NCBI RefSeq assembly: GCF_001887355.1
Contig: NZ_MPIN01000013.1
Span: 282,045 to 321,230 of the forward strand
Source of the DNA: Cystobacter ferrugineus
Lineage (GTDB): Bacteria > Myxococcota > Myxococcia > Myxococcales > Myxococcaceae
Direction: 5' to 3'
Length of the DNA stretch: 39,186 bases
Shown one piece after another: positions 1 to 8,312 of this stretch. The notes below the pieces were generated by a model. That model saw only the letters and a program-made list of their open reading frames with translations. It ran no database searches and was not told the DNA's origin. Position 1 is the first letter of the stretch; each line of letters starts with the position of its first letter. The position numbers were made by a program, and so were the translations under genes.

Positions 1-207
1 GAGCTGGAGGAGGTGCTGGAACTGGTGGCGCGCGGACAGGGCGTCGCCGTTGTCCCCGACTTCTGCATCACCCAGGGGCGCTCCCTGCGAGTGGTGGGTT
101 GGAGCAAGGCAGCCCTGACGAACACGATCTACGTGGTGCAGCGGGCCCACGCCCCCGTGCGTCCGGCCGTCGTGGAGTTGCTCGTCCGCCTGCGAGCATC
201 GACGTGA
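1..207 (+). CDS. LysR-family transcriptional regulator, C-terminal end (partial)
   Basis: The window opens inside this gene; frame 1 is open from the first base and stops at 205-207. The 68 visible residues read ELEEVLELVARGQGVAVVPD, then a strand and a final helix (RPAVVELLVRLR). This is how the effector-binding half of LysR regulators ends, where the segment V..G.GVAVVPDF lines the second lobe. The DNA-binding helix-turn-helix would lie to the left of the window, so neither target nor effector can be named. Family assignment rests on this short stretch only; a general periplasmic-binding-like domain of another regulator is a less likely alternative. Confidence 0.7.
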   Translation, partial: ELEEVLELVARGQGVAVVPDFCITQGRSLRVVGWSKAALTNTIYVVQRAHAPVRPAVVELLVRLRAST

Positions 208-458
208 TTTCGATCACAGCCCGAGGGACTCGTCCAGCACCGCCAGCGCGCTCGCCGATACCACTTCCAGCGACCGGCGCACGAGGCGCCCTCCTCGCGG
301 GATTTCCAAGTTTGGGGCGATAATCTTGTTTTTCATCGTGGCGGTTCGTGTCATGGTTCGCACATGCCGTGAAGAGGGTATTCACCCTCCGGATGACACG
401 CCTTTTCCGTGTGGCTTTCGGAGACCCCACATCGCAACCGAGTTGCAGAGGAAGAGAG

Positions 459-2603
459 ATGAGCCGGTTTCACCATTCCGCGTCGCGTTTGTGTCTGTTC
501 CTGTCGCTAGGCATCATCGTGGGCTGCACCCAGGGCACGCCCGCGGTCCACGAATCCAGGTCCACCCAGAGTGGCCTCGCGAGCGAAATCAGTATTTTCG
601 GCACGAGCGCGTCGCCCACCACGCTCGAGGATTCGGACACGGCTTCCGTCGAGCTGGGCGTGAAGTTCCGCTCCAGCGTCCCCGGCGCCGTCACCGGCAT
701 CCGCTTCTACAAGGGCAGTGCGGCCAACGCGGGCACGCATGTCGGGAGCCTCTGGACCCGCGCCGGGCAGCGGCTCGCCTCCGCGACGTTCTCCAATGAG
801 ACCGCGACCGGGTGGCAGACGGTGCGCTTCGCCTCGCCCGTGAGCATCACGGCCAATACCACCTATGTCGCCTCCTACCTCGCACCGCGCGGCAGTTACT
901 CCGCGACGGGCGGCTACTTCGCCGGGCAGGACGCGACGAATGGCCCCCTCACCGCGCTGGCGTCCGGGGTGGATGGCCAGAACGGCGTCTATGTCTATGG
1001 AAGCGGCGGCTTCCCCACGCAGAGCTATCAGAACACCCATTACTTCGTGGACGTGCTCTTCCTCCCCACCCCCGACACGAGCGCACCCTCCGCTCCGGGT
1101 TCGCTCGTCGCCACCGCCTCCGCGCCGGGGAGCATCCAACTCACCTGGGACGCGGCCACGGACGATGTCGGGGTGACGGCCTATCTCATCTTCCGTGATG
1201 GCGATGAAGTCGCCTCGGTGTCTGGCACGACGCGTGGCTACAGGGACCTGGGCCTCGCGGCTTCCACGCTCTACCGCTACACGGTGAAGGCCCGGGACTT
1301 CGCTGGCAATACCGGCGCCGCCTCCAACACGGCCTCGGCCACCACGTCCGACCAACAGCCACCTGACGGGTTGAACCTGCCCCGTGTTCCCTGGGAGGGC
1401 GGGCCCGCCTTCTACGCACGCTTCCCGGCCATGGCGGGCACGCCCTGGCTGTCGGAGGACTTCTTCCCCATCGGCTACTGGGGCGCCTACACGGACGAAG
1501 AGCGGCGCATCGCCACCGACAAGGCGCACGGCATCAATACCTTCCTGGAGACCTATGCCGGCAACGACTCGTCCGCGGGATGGATGCGCCAGCATGGCAT
1601 CTGGAACCTCGCCGGCTCGGGTCTGGGCGGTGAGGCGGTGGGAACGACCTTCTACGATGAGACGGACATGTGGGCCGGGCCCGGGTGGGATCCGTGGACC
1701 GGCAATGTGGCCACCTATGACGTGTGCATCCCGGACGACCCGCGCCGCTGTGGCTTCACCATCTACAACGCGCTGTACCAGGAGCTGAACAACCCGAACG
1801 CCTTCATCTACACGAACGTGGGCAAGGGCGCGCTGATGTGGTGGTCGGACGAGCAGCGGGAGATTGGCATCAACGGCGCGGATGGCCCGGACCCGAGGGC
1901 GAACTGGCGGTTCGGCATGGTCACCGGCGACATCTACTTCTACACGGATGGCAACATTGGTGGCGAGGCGCCCAACTGGTTCGGCATTCCCGCGAACGAG
2001 GTGCGCCGGGCCGCCAACTACGGTGAAATCCTGATGACGAACCTGCGGATCGCGTCGGGCGCCGGCAACAATGGCGAGCCGCGCATCCCGCTGGGCGTCA
2101 TCGTGGAGCTTGGCGGACAGGCCCAGGGCAGTGTCATCAATGCCAACCAGGTGGAGGGGGCGGTGTGGTCGACGCTCATCCACGAGGCGCGCATGCTCGG
2201 GTACTTCTCGCACGTCTTCTCCGACTCCACCGCGAACCCGTTCACCACCGACGTCCTCAACGACTCGCGGGCGGAGTACCAGGAGACGCGCGAGCGCGTG
2301 AAGAAGATCAACGCCGAGGTGACCGCGCTGGCCCGGGTTCTCAACACCCAGTCCTATGTGTGGCAGTTCAACCCGAGCCTGAGCACGATGCTCAAGTACC
2401 GCGATGGCGCGGCCTACGTCTTCGCCATGCAGAAGCGGCAGTTCACCAGCGGGACCTACACCTTCACCCTCCCGGCGGAGCTCCCCGCGAGCGGGACCAT
2501 CGAGGTGCTGGGCGAGAACCGCTCCATCTCCTACTCCGGCGGCAGGTTCACCGACTCCTTCACGGCCGAGTACTCGCACCACTCGTACCGCATCCCGGAC
2601 TGA
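459..2603 (+). CDS. Secreted lipoprotein with DUF4082, fibronectin III and a C-terminal hydrolase-like domain
   Basis: A 714-residue exported protein. The start at 459 is chosen because the purine-rich GAAGAGAG precedes it and because residues 1-22 then form a lipoprotein signal (basic start, hydrophobic run FLSLGIIVGC, lipid-acceptor Cys). Residues of about 45-205 match the DUF4082 beta-sandwich (FGTSASPTT, GVKFRSSVPG, IRFYKG, HYFVDVLF). About 215-300 is one fibronectin type III repeat (APGSIQLTWDAATDDVGV). The remaining 400 residues start with FFPIGYWGAYTDEERRIA and contain GVIVELGGQAQG and EGAVWSTLIHEARMLGYFS, which suggests a TIM-barrel glycoside-hydrolase-like fold. No catalytic pair could be assigned. 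It stands alone, and a convergent hairpin follows it. A role in extracellular polysaccharide binding or breakdown is inference. Confidence 0.85.
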   Translation: MSRFHHSASRLCLFLSLGIIVGCTQGTPAVHESRSTQSGLASEISIFGTSASPTTLEDSDTASVELGVKFRSSVPGAVTGIRFYKGSAANAGTHVGSLWTRAGQRLASATFSNETATGWQTVRFASPVSITANTTYVASYLAPRGSYSATGGYFAGQDATNGPLTALASGVDGQNGVYVYGSGGFPTQSYQNTHYFVDVLFLPTPDTSAPSAPGSLVATASAPGSIQLTWDAATDDVGVTAYLIFRDGDEVASVSGTTRGYRDLGLAASTLYRYTVKARDFAGNTGAASNTASATTSDQQPPDGLNLPRVPWEGGPAFYARFPAMAGTPWLSEDFFPIGYWGAYTDEERRIATDKAHGINTFLETYAGNDSSAGWMRQHGIWNLAGSGLGGEAVGTTFYDETDMWAGPGWDPWTGNVATYDVCIPDDPRRCGFTIYNALYQELNNPNAFIYTNVGKGALMWWSDEQREIGINGADGPDPRANWRFGMVTGDIYFYTDGNIGGEAPNWFGIPANEVRRAANYGEILMTNLRIASGAGNNGEPRIPLGVIVELGGQAQGSVINANQVEGAVWSTLIHEARMLGYFSHVFSDSTANPFTTDVLNDSRAEYQETRERVKKINAEVTALARVLNTQSYVWQFNPSLSTMLKYRDGAAYVFAMQKRQFTSGTYTFTLPAELPASGTIEVLGENRSISYSGGRFTDSFTAEYSHHSYRIPD

Positions 2604-2616
2604 GCAGGTGACGCGG

Positions 2617-2648
2617 GCCCCGCGGCGCAACGGTCTCCGTCGCGGGGC
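2617..2648. terminator. Hairpin between convergent genes, candidate bidirectional terminator
   Basis: The arms GCCCCGCGGCG (2617-2627) and CGTCGCGGGGC (2638-2648) pair over 11 positions with one mismatch around a 10-base loop. The hairpin lies in the 67-base gap between two genes that end facing each other. There is no clear T run on either side, so factor-independent termination is plausible but not certain. Confidence 0.45.
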
Positions 2649-2670
2649 GGCTCCTTCGGGCGCGCGGGCC

Positions 2671-3336
2671 TCAAAGGACGCGCATGGACAGCTCGACATC
2701 TTCGGCGAACGGCGTGGACAGGTAGCCCGCGGCGGGCGAGCGGACGCGCGCCAGGTAGTCGGGGCTGAAGTCGGCGTTGTCGGCGATGATGAGCGCGCCC
2801 GGCCTGAGGCGGCTCTCCACCCGGTCCAGGATTTCGGGATAGAGCGCCTTGGCGCCGTCGAGCAGGAGCAGGTCGATCGTTTCCGGGAGATCGACGGCCA
2901 GCGTCCGCAGCGCGTCTCCCTCGCGGATCTCCACCAGGTCGATGAGACCACCGGCCGTCAGGTTTTCGCGGGCGCGCGCCACCTTGGACGGCTCGAACTC
3001 GCTGGTGATCAGGCGGCCGCCGCCATTGTCACGCAGTGCCGCGGCGAGGTGCAGGGTCGAGATGCCGAACGAGGTCCCGAACTCGACGATCGTCCGCGCG
3101 TTGCAGCTCCGCGCCAGCATGTAGAGCAGGGTGCCCGTCTCTCGCGAAACCGCGAGCGGAAAATCCTTCAGGCGCCCATAGAAGTCCAGGTAGTCGCTCT
3201 TGCTACGCATCAGCCTGGCCCGTTCCTCGCTGGAAAGATTGGCGAGCGCCGGGCTCGTCGCCGGCGACGTCGAGGCGGCCTCTTCGAACAACCGATTCAA
3301 CAGCGATGCAAACGGGGAGGAGGTGAGGGTGGTCAT
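2671..3336 (-). CDS. Class I SAM-dependent O-methyltransferase
   Basis: A 221-residue cytoplasmic methyltransferase. The ATG at 3336 is chosen because GGAGAC lies six bases upstream; a longer reading to 3426 would run through the promoter. The Rossmann core is clear: motif I IVEFGTSFGISTLHLA, the acidic SAM-ribose strand LITSEFEPSKVARARENL, and the later strand IDLLLLDGAKALYPEIL, where an aspartate typical of caffeoyl-CoA/catechol O-methyltransferases sits. Those enzymes methylate a hydroxyl of small phenolic substrates; the substrate here is unknown. It is transcribed away from a TetR regulator with a 90-base gap, so that regulator probably controls it. Confidence 0.85.
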   Translation of the reverse strand: MTTLTSSPFASLLNRLFEEAASTSPATSPALANLSSEERARLMRSKSDYLDFYGRLKDFPLAVSRETGTLLYMLARSCNARTIVEFGTSFGISTLHLAAALRDNGGGRLITSEFEPSKVARARENLTAGGLIDLVEIREGDALRTLAVDLPETIDLLLLDGAKALYPEILDRVESRLRPGALIIADNADFSPDYLARVRSPAAGYLSTPFAEDVELSMRVL

Positions 3337-3384
3337 GCATGTCTCCGGTTCAAGGTGCGTCCGTCGTTGAGCCGGATTAGAATG

Positions 3385-3398
3385 TGACGAATCCGTCA
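3385..3398. promoter_or_regulatory. Palindrome TGACG-N4-CGTCA, candidate TetR operator
   Basis: A perfect inverted repeat with 5-base arms and a 4-base spacer (TGACGAATCCGTCA) in the gap between the divergent methyltransferase and TetR genes. A TAGAAT hexamer at 3378-3383 is a possible -10 element for the rightward gene. TetR-family dimers usually bind such repeats and repress both genes, which makes this the most likely operator. The sequence alone does not show binding. Confidence 0.45.
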
Positions 3399-3426
3399 GG
3401 TTTCCTATTCGCATTGCCGTGCCCAC

Positions 3427-4059
3427 ATGACCGAGCGCCAGAACCCCAGGATTTCCTCACGAAAACAGCCTCAACAGGCCCGCTCGACCCAGCTCGTCGC
3501 CGCGATCCTGGAAGCCGCGGCTCAGGTTTTGGCGAAGGAAGGCGCGCGGCGCTTCACCACGGCGCGGGTGGCCGAGCGGGCCGGCGTCAGCGTGGGCTCG
3601 GTGTACCAGTACTTCCCGAACAAGGCGGCGATCCTCTTCCGGCTGCAGAGCGACGAATGGCGGCAGACGTCCGAGTTGCTGAGCGGCATCCTCGAGGACG
3701 TCCGGAAACCACCGCTTGAACGGCTGCGCCTCCTTGTCCACGCCTTCATCCGCTCGGAATGCGAGGAGGCCGGGATGCGCGTGGCACTCAACGACGCCGC
3801 CCCTCTTTATCGCGATGCGCCCGAGGCGCGGGAGGCGAGGGCGTCGAGTGACCGCGCCGTCCAGGCCTTCATGCGAGAGGTGCTCCCTGTGGCCACGAAA
3901 GCGACGCGTGCATTGGCCGCCGAGTTGGTCACGACGACGCTCAGCGCGGTGGGAAAGGATTTTTCGGAAAGTCCCCGGACACCCGCGGAGATCGAAGCCT
4001 TCGCCGGGGCCATGGCCGATATGTTCTGCGCCTACCTTGAAGGCCTCGGGAAGCGTTGA
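3427..4059 (+). CDS. TetR/AcrR-family transcriptional regulator
   Basis: A 210-residue regulator of normal TetR length. The N-terminal DNA-binding domain is textbook: QQARSTQLVAAILEAAAQVL, then the helix-turn-helix ARRFTTARVAERAGVSVGSV followed by YQYFPNKAAILFRL. The C-terminal part is an all-helical dimerisation/ligand domain, with a motif near the end (EIEAFAGAMADMFCAYLEGL) of the kind found in TetR proteins that sense small hydrophobic compounds. It is divergent from the O-methyltransferase and shares a palindrome with it. The natural reading is a local repressor of that methyltransferase and of itself; the ligand is unknown. Confidence 0.92.
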   Translation: MTERQNPRISSRKQPQQARSTQLVAAILEAAAQVLAKEGARRFTTARVAERAGVSVGSVYQYFPNKAAILFRLQSDEWRQTSELLSGILEDVRKPPLERLRLLVHAFIRSECEEAGMRVALNDAAPLYRDAPEAREARASSDRAVQAFMREVLPVATKATRALAAELVTTTLSAVGKDFSESPRTPAEIEAFAGAMADMFCAYLEGLGKR

Positions 4060-4259
4060 AGCGGCCGCACCGCTCCCGCTTGGGGCGTTGGTCGGGCTCT
4101 CTGGTTGTCGAAGCTGGCAAGACGGGCCCGGGGCTCCGGCTACTCCCGCGATTGTCGCACTGCGTCTCGCACAATGGGTGCGACCCATCGCAGAATGCCA
4201 GGTACCCGACCGGGTCCGTCTGACACCAGGGGCGGCCGGACGGCGGTGGAGGCAAACGA

Positions 4260-4814
4260 ATGGATGTCAAAGGTGTCGCGTTCCTGGCTCGGCAACTCCA
4301 GGCGGAGCAGACCTTCGGCAGGGATCGGTGGCTCGCATTCCTCACCGAGCAGGCGAAGCGGGACCCCGTCTTCGCCCAGCCCGTGCTGCCGGTGACGCGC
4401 ATTCCGGCGGATGCCTTCCTGCGGCTCAACGACGCCATGACCCAGCAGTTCTACGCGGGGGATCCGCAGGCCTACTGGAAATACGGCCTGAAGTCCGCCG
4501 AGTACGCGCTGGGCCAGGGCCAGCTCAAGGCGCTGTTCAGCAAGGGGGACTACCGGCGCTTCGCGCTGTTCACCCCGGGCATCTGGAAGGGGTACTTCAC
4601 CGAGGGCGAGCTGACGGCGCAGGTTCGCGGCAATGTGGCGGAACTGCGAATCACCGGCGTGCCCCGGCCGCACACCTACTTCGAGCTGTCGGTGATGGGC
4701 TTCGCGTCCGGCGGGCTCACCTACCTGAGCGGCAAGGAGATTGCGCACGAGGTGCTCAAGGGCTTCAGCCAGGGTGACCTGGAGGTCGCCTACCGATTCA
4801 CCCTGCCCGAGTGA
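4260..4814 (+). CDS. DUF2378 (TIGR02265)-like myxobacterial protein of unknown function
   Basis: A 184-residue soluble protein without signal peptide or membrane helix. The layout VKGVAFLARQLQ, VLPVTRIPADAFLRLNDAM, GDPQAYWKYGLKSAEYAL, then IWKGYFTEGELTAQV resembles the myxobacterial DUF2378/TIGR02265 family, which has many paralogues and no settled role; its fold is thought to resemble heme-NO-binding/V4R small-ligand domains. The assignment comes from recalled family pattern, not from a search. A 200-base gap with no gene precedes it and a perfect hairpin follows its stop, so it is probably transcribed alone. Confidence 0.7.
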   Translation: MDVKGVAFLARQLQAEQTFGRDRWLAFLTEQAKRDPVFAQPVLPVTRIPADAFLRLNDAMTQQFYAGDPQAYWKYGLKSAEYALGQGQLKALFSKGDYRRFALFTPGIWKGYFTEGELTAQVRGNVAELRITGVPRPHTYFELSVMGFASGGLTYLSGKEIAHEVLKGFSQGDLEVAYRFTLPE

Positions 4815-4819
4815 GGGGT

Positions 4820-4853
4820 GGGTCCGCGGCTTCGACATGTCATGGGCGGACCC
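4820..4853. terminator. Perfect 8-bp hairpin between convergent genes, overlapping the kinase 3' end
   Basis: The arms GGGTCCGC (4820-4827) and GCGGACCC (4846-4853) are exact reverse complements around an 18-base loop. The right arm lies inside the last codons of the convergent hybrid kinase, whose stop codon (4840-4842) sits in the loop. One compact structure could therefore end transcription from both sides. There is no long T run. Confidence 0.5.
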
Positions 4854-7800
4854 TCGTCCGCTTGCCTGTCTCCTTGTTCAGGGCCGCCGCCAGGTCCTTG
4901 GGCGTATAGGGCTTGAGCAGCACCACGGCGTCCGACAGGCCTGATTCCGCCAACCCCGCGTCGTCGCCGCTGGCGAAGATCACCTTCAGGTGTGGCCAGC
5001 GGGCGACCGCCTCTCGCGCCAGCTCCGCGCCCGAGCGCCCCGGCAGCCCCACGTCGGTCAGGAGCACGTCGGCCTGGCAGGTGGACAGCGCGGAGAGCGC
5101 GCTCTCGGCGTCCCGGGCCTCCACCACCACGTGACCCTGGTCCACCAGGTGCTCGGCCGTGTTCGAACGGATGAGCTCGTCGTCCTCGACCAGCACGACC
5201 GTGAGGCGACGTGGCACGTTCTCCACCACCGGGCTCGGGGAAGATGACCCGGTCTGCTGCTGCTTGACCAGCCGATGCTGCGCCTCGTTGCCCAGCACGT
5301 GCCGCACCTTCCGGGCCAGGGCCTCGCGCGTGTAGGGCTTGGAGAGCAGCTCCACCCCCGGGTCCAGCCGCCCGTGGTGGACGATGGCGTTCTCGGTGTA
5401 GCCCGAGGTGAACAGCACCCCGATGTGCGGGAGGCGCTCCTTGGCCTTGCGGGCGAGTTCCGGGCTCCGCAGCGGGCCGGGCATCACCACGTCCGTGAAC
5501 AGGAGATCGATCGGGATTCCGCTCTCGATGACGTTCAGGGCACTGGCCGCATCGCGGGCCTTGAGCACCCGGTAGCCGAGTTCGGAGAGCAGGCCGACCG
5601 CGGTCTCTCGCACGTCGTCGTCGTCCTCGACGACCAGGATGGTCTCGGTCCCGCCGCGCACCGGCGCCTTGCTGATGTCGGTGAGGACGTCCTCGCTCTG
5701 GGCGACGCGCGGCAGGTACAGCTTGATGGTCGTGCCCTCGCCGACCTCGCTGTAGATCTTGATATGGCCGCCGGACTGCTTGACCAGTCCGTGCACCATC
5801 GAGAGCCCCAGACCGGTCCCTTTCCCTTCCGGCTTGGTGCTGAAGAAGGGCTCGAACACGCGCTCCAGGATGTCCGGCGGGATCCCGGCGCCGGTGTCGG
5901 TGACGGCGATCATCACGTATTGACCGGGCTTCACCTCCTCGTGCTGGCGCGCGTACTCGTCGTCCAGCAGGGCGTTGCCCGCCTCGATCGTCAGTCGGCC
6001 GCCGTCCTGCATGGCGTCCCGGGCGTTGATCGCCAGGTTGAGGATGGCGTTCTCGATCTGGTTCGGGTCGACCAGGGTGTTCCACAGCCCGCCCGACACC
6101 ACGGTCTCGATCTCGATGTCCTCGCCCAGCGCCCGCCGCAGCAGATCGTCCATGTTCTTCAGCAGGCGGCCCAGGTTCACCACCTTGGGCTCCAGCGGCT
6201 GACGACGGCCGAAGGCCAGGAGCTGCGAGGCCAGCTTCGAGCCTCGCGCCACCCCGGCCAGGGCGTTCTGCACGCGGGTCTCGGCCCGGGCGTTGCCGGC
6301 GATGTCCTTGGTCAGCAGCTGCAGGTTTCCGCTGATCACCTGCAGGAGGTTGTTGAAGTCGTGGGCGACGCCGCCCGTGAGCTTGCCGAGGGCCTCGATC
6401 TTCTGGGCCTGGCGGAGCGCCGCCTCCATCTTCTGCCGTTCGGCCGTCTCCCGCCGCAGGCGCTCGAGCGCGTCCGCCAGCTCGTCCGTGCGCGCCGCGA
6501 CCCGCTGCTCGAGCGTCTCGTTCAGGTTCTGCAGTTGCTCTTCGGCGCGCTTCTGGTGCGTGACGTCGTAGCCGTCGACGAAGATGCCGGACATTTTGCC
6601 GTCCGGCCCCATGATGGGCTGATAGACGAGGTGGACGAAACGCTCCTCCAGCGCACCACCGCGCGTGCGTTGGATCATCACCGGCATGTTGCGGCCCACG
6701 AAGGCCTCGCCCTGGGTATGGACCCCGTCCAGCAGCTCGAAGAAGCCCTGGCCTGCGATCTCCGGCAGGGCCTCGCGCACCGGAAGGCCGAGCAGGTCTC
6801 GGTGGCCGACCAGCTGCAGGTAGGCGTCGTTGACCAGCTCGAACACGTGGTCCGGGCCGGACAGGATGCACATGAAGCTGGGAGCCTGCTGGAACAGCGT
6901 GCGGAAGCGGTCACGCTCCTGGGTGCGCAGCTCGACCTCGGAGGTGAGCTGCTCATTGGCCTGGCGCAGGACGTCGGCCGCTTCCTGGCGCATCTTCACG
7001 GCCTCCGCCAGCGCCGCGGCCCTCTGGTGCGCGGCTTCGCGCGCCTCGGCGCTGGCCAGGCTGGAGGCCACCTGCCCCACCAGGAGCTTCAGGAACGGCA
7101 CATAGCTCTCGTCCACCGGGCGGTAGGGGTTCAGCCCGACGATCATCGCTCCTCGCGGACGCTCCCCGCCCTGGCCGATCAGCGGAACCACCGCGGCGGT
7201 GGTCGGCGGCCTGTCCCAGGCGCCCGTCGGCAAGGCCTCACGGCCGCGGAGGTCCACCGTCACGTTGGCCTCGCCGGCCCAGATGGAGCTCAGGTCCCAG
7301 ATGTCGCCGCTCGCGGCCAGGGTCGTGGGCGCGCATTCATGGTCGGGCTCAATCCCGGTCGCGCAGGCCAGATGTCCCTGGCCCTTCTCGTCGAACAGAT
7401 AGGTCAGGCTGAAGGGCAGATCGTGCAGATTGCCGCCGAGCCCCTCCCGGACGGCGTCGAGCACCTCGGACCGGCTCGAGGCCGGAGCGAGCCGGGAGGC
7501 CAGCTCGCGGAGCGACGCCAGGCGCCGCTCGCTGATCACCCGGTCCGTCTCTTCCGAGACGGCGCAGAACACCCCTTCCACCTTGCCGCTGTCTCCGATC
7601 AGCGGGCTGTAGGAGAAGGTGTGGTAGGTCTCCTCGGGATAGCCGTTGCGGCGCAGGAGCAGCAGCAGAGCCCGGTCCCAGGTCGACTCTCCCCGCTCGT
7701 AGACGGCCTGCAGGCGATCCTTGATGTCGTCCCAGATCTCGGCCCACAGCAGCCGGGTGGGCACCCCGAGCGACTTCGGGTGCTTGACCCCCAGCGTCGG

Positions 7801-8046
7801 CCGGTAGGCGTCGTTGTAGAAGAAGTTGATGTCGGGGCCCCAGCCCAGCCACATCTCGAACCGCGAGGTGAGCAGCAGCCGGAGAGCCACCTTCAGCGTG
7901 TTCGGCCAGTTCTCCGGAGAGCCCAGGGAAGTGGAGGCCCAGTCGTGGGCCCGCATCAGCCTGGCCATCTCGCCGTCGCCGACGAAGATGTCGCCGTGGG
8001 GTCCCTGCTGCTGCTCATTCGACGTCAAGGGATACGATCTCAACAT
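4840..8046 (-). CDS. Hybrid sensor histidine kinase with two C-terminal receiver domains
   Basis: A 1068-residue cytoplasmic sensor with no membrane helices. Domains in order: a PAS-like N-terminal region (DWASTSLGSPENWPNTLKVA, a common opening of such kinases), a GAF domain at about 165-345, a coiled coil, a PAS domain at about 375-490, then HisKA with the phospho-acceptor His562 in GGVAHDFNNLLQVISGN. The ATPase has N box ENAILNLAINARDAM, G1 DTGAGIPPD, F box FEPFFSTKPEG and G2 GKGTGLGLSM. Two receivers follow, with Asp852 (LLFTDVVMPG) and Asp998 (VLLTDVGLPG). No DNA-binding output domain is present, so the signal must pass to another protein. Start is uncertain: 8046 is chosen because homologous sequence begins just after it; 8115 and 8172 are in-frame alternatives, and none has a good ribosome site. 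Confidence 0.9.
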   Translation of the reverse strand: MLRSYPLTSNEQQQGPHGDIFVGDGEMARLMRAHDWASTSLGSPENWPNTLKVALRLLLTSRFEMWLGWGPDINFFYNDAYRPTLGVKHPKSLGVPTRLLWAEIWDDIKDRLQAVYERGESTWDRALLLLLRRNGYPEETYHTFSYSPLIGDSGKVEGVFCAVSEETDRVISERRLASLRELASRLAPASSRSEVLDAVREGLGGNLHDLPFSLTYLFDEKGQGHLACATGIEPDHECAPTTLAASGDIWDLSSIWAGEANVTVDLRGREALPTGAWDRPPTTAAVVPLIGQGGERPRGAMIVGLNPYRPVDESYVPFLKLLVGQVASSLASAEAREAAHQRAAALAEAVKMRQEAADVLRQANEQLTSEVELRTQERDRFRTLFQQAPSFMCILSGPDHVFELVNDAYLQLVGHRDLLGLPVREALPEIAGQGFFELLDGVHTQGEAFVGRNMPVMIQRTRGGALEERFVHLVYQPIMGPDGKMSGIFVDGYDVTHQKRAEEQLQNLNETLEQRVAARTDELADALERLRRETAERQKMEAALRQAQKIEALGKLTGGVAHDFNNLLQVISGNLQLLTKDIAGNARAETRVQNALAGVARGSKLASQLLAFGRRQPLEPKVVNLGRLLKNMDDLLRRALGEDIEIETVVSGGLWNTLVDPNQIENAILNLAINARDAMQDGGRLTIEAGNALLDDEYARQHEEVKPGQYVMIAVTDTGAGIPPDILERVFEPFFSTKPEGKGTGLGLSMVHGLVKQSGGHIKIYSEVGEGTTIKLYLPRVAQSEDVLTDISKAPVRGGTETILVVEDDDDVRETAVGLLSELGYRVLKARDAASALNVIESGIPIDLLFTDVVMPGPLRSPELARKAKERLPHIGVLFTSGYTENAIVHHGRLDPGVELLSKPYTREALARKVRHVLGNEAQHRLVKQQQTGSSSPSPVVENVPRRLTVVLVEDDELIRSNTAEHLVDQGHVVVEARDAESALSALSTCQADVLLTDVGLPGRSGAELAREAVARWPHLKVIFASGDDAGLAESGLSDAVVLLKPYTPKDLAAALNKETGKRTRVRP

Positions 8047-8312
8047 GGAAGGAGAACCCTCTAGCCGTGGAAACGGGTTCCCACCAACCCCGAAATGCAG
8101 GTTGAACAAGGGCATTGCGCCGCTTGGTTGGCTGCTGAAAAAAGAGACGGAACCCCTGCTGCCCCCCGACATTCGCGGTCCGGTCCCAATGCCTCGTGCG
8201 CCTGCGCGCGGCCGGCATGGCCCGCACGCTGGTCGCGTCGGACATGTCGATTGTCGAATCGAGTTTCGAGCCCGGAGGGCGGAAATTACAGCTTGCCGCG
8301 GAGGTCACGAAC

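Noticed and set aside
204-217. GTGAT-TTCG-ATCAC hairpin at the LysR stop codon
   Set aside because: Only five pairs and no T run; too weak to call a terminator although the UUCG-type loop is stable.
507-2951. An 814-codon frame on the minus strand opposite the lipoprotein
   Set aside because: It is the G/C-bias shadow of the plus-strand gene: Arg/Gly/Val-rich text, no domain and no ribosome site, whereas the plus strand has clear domains.
5275-8064. A 929-codon plus-strand frame opposite the hybrid kinase
   Set aside because: Low-complexity His/Gln/Arg/Leu-rich shadow; the minus strand holds the HisKA, ATPase and receiver motifs.
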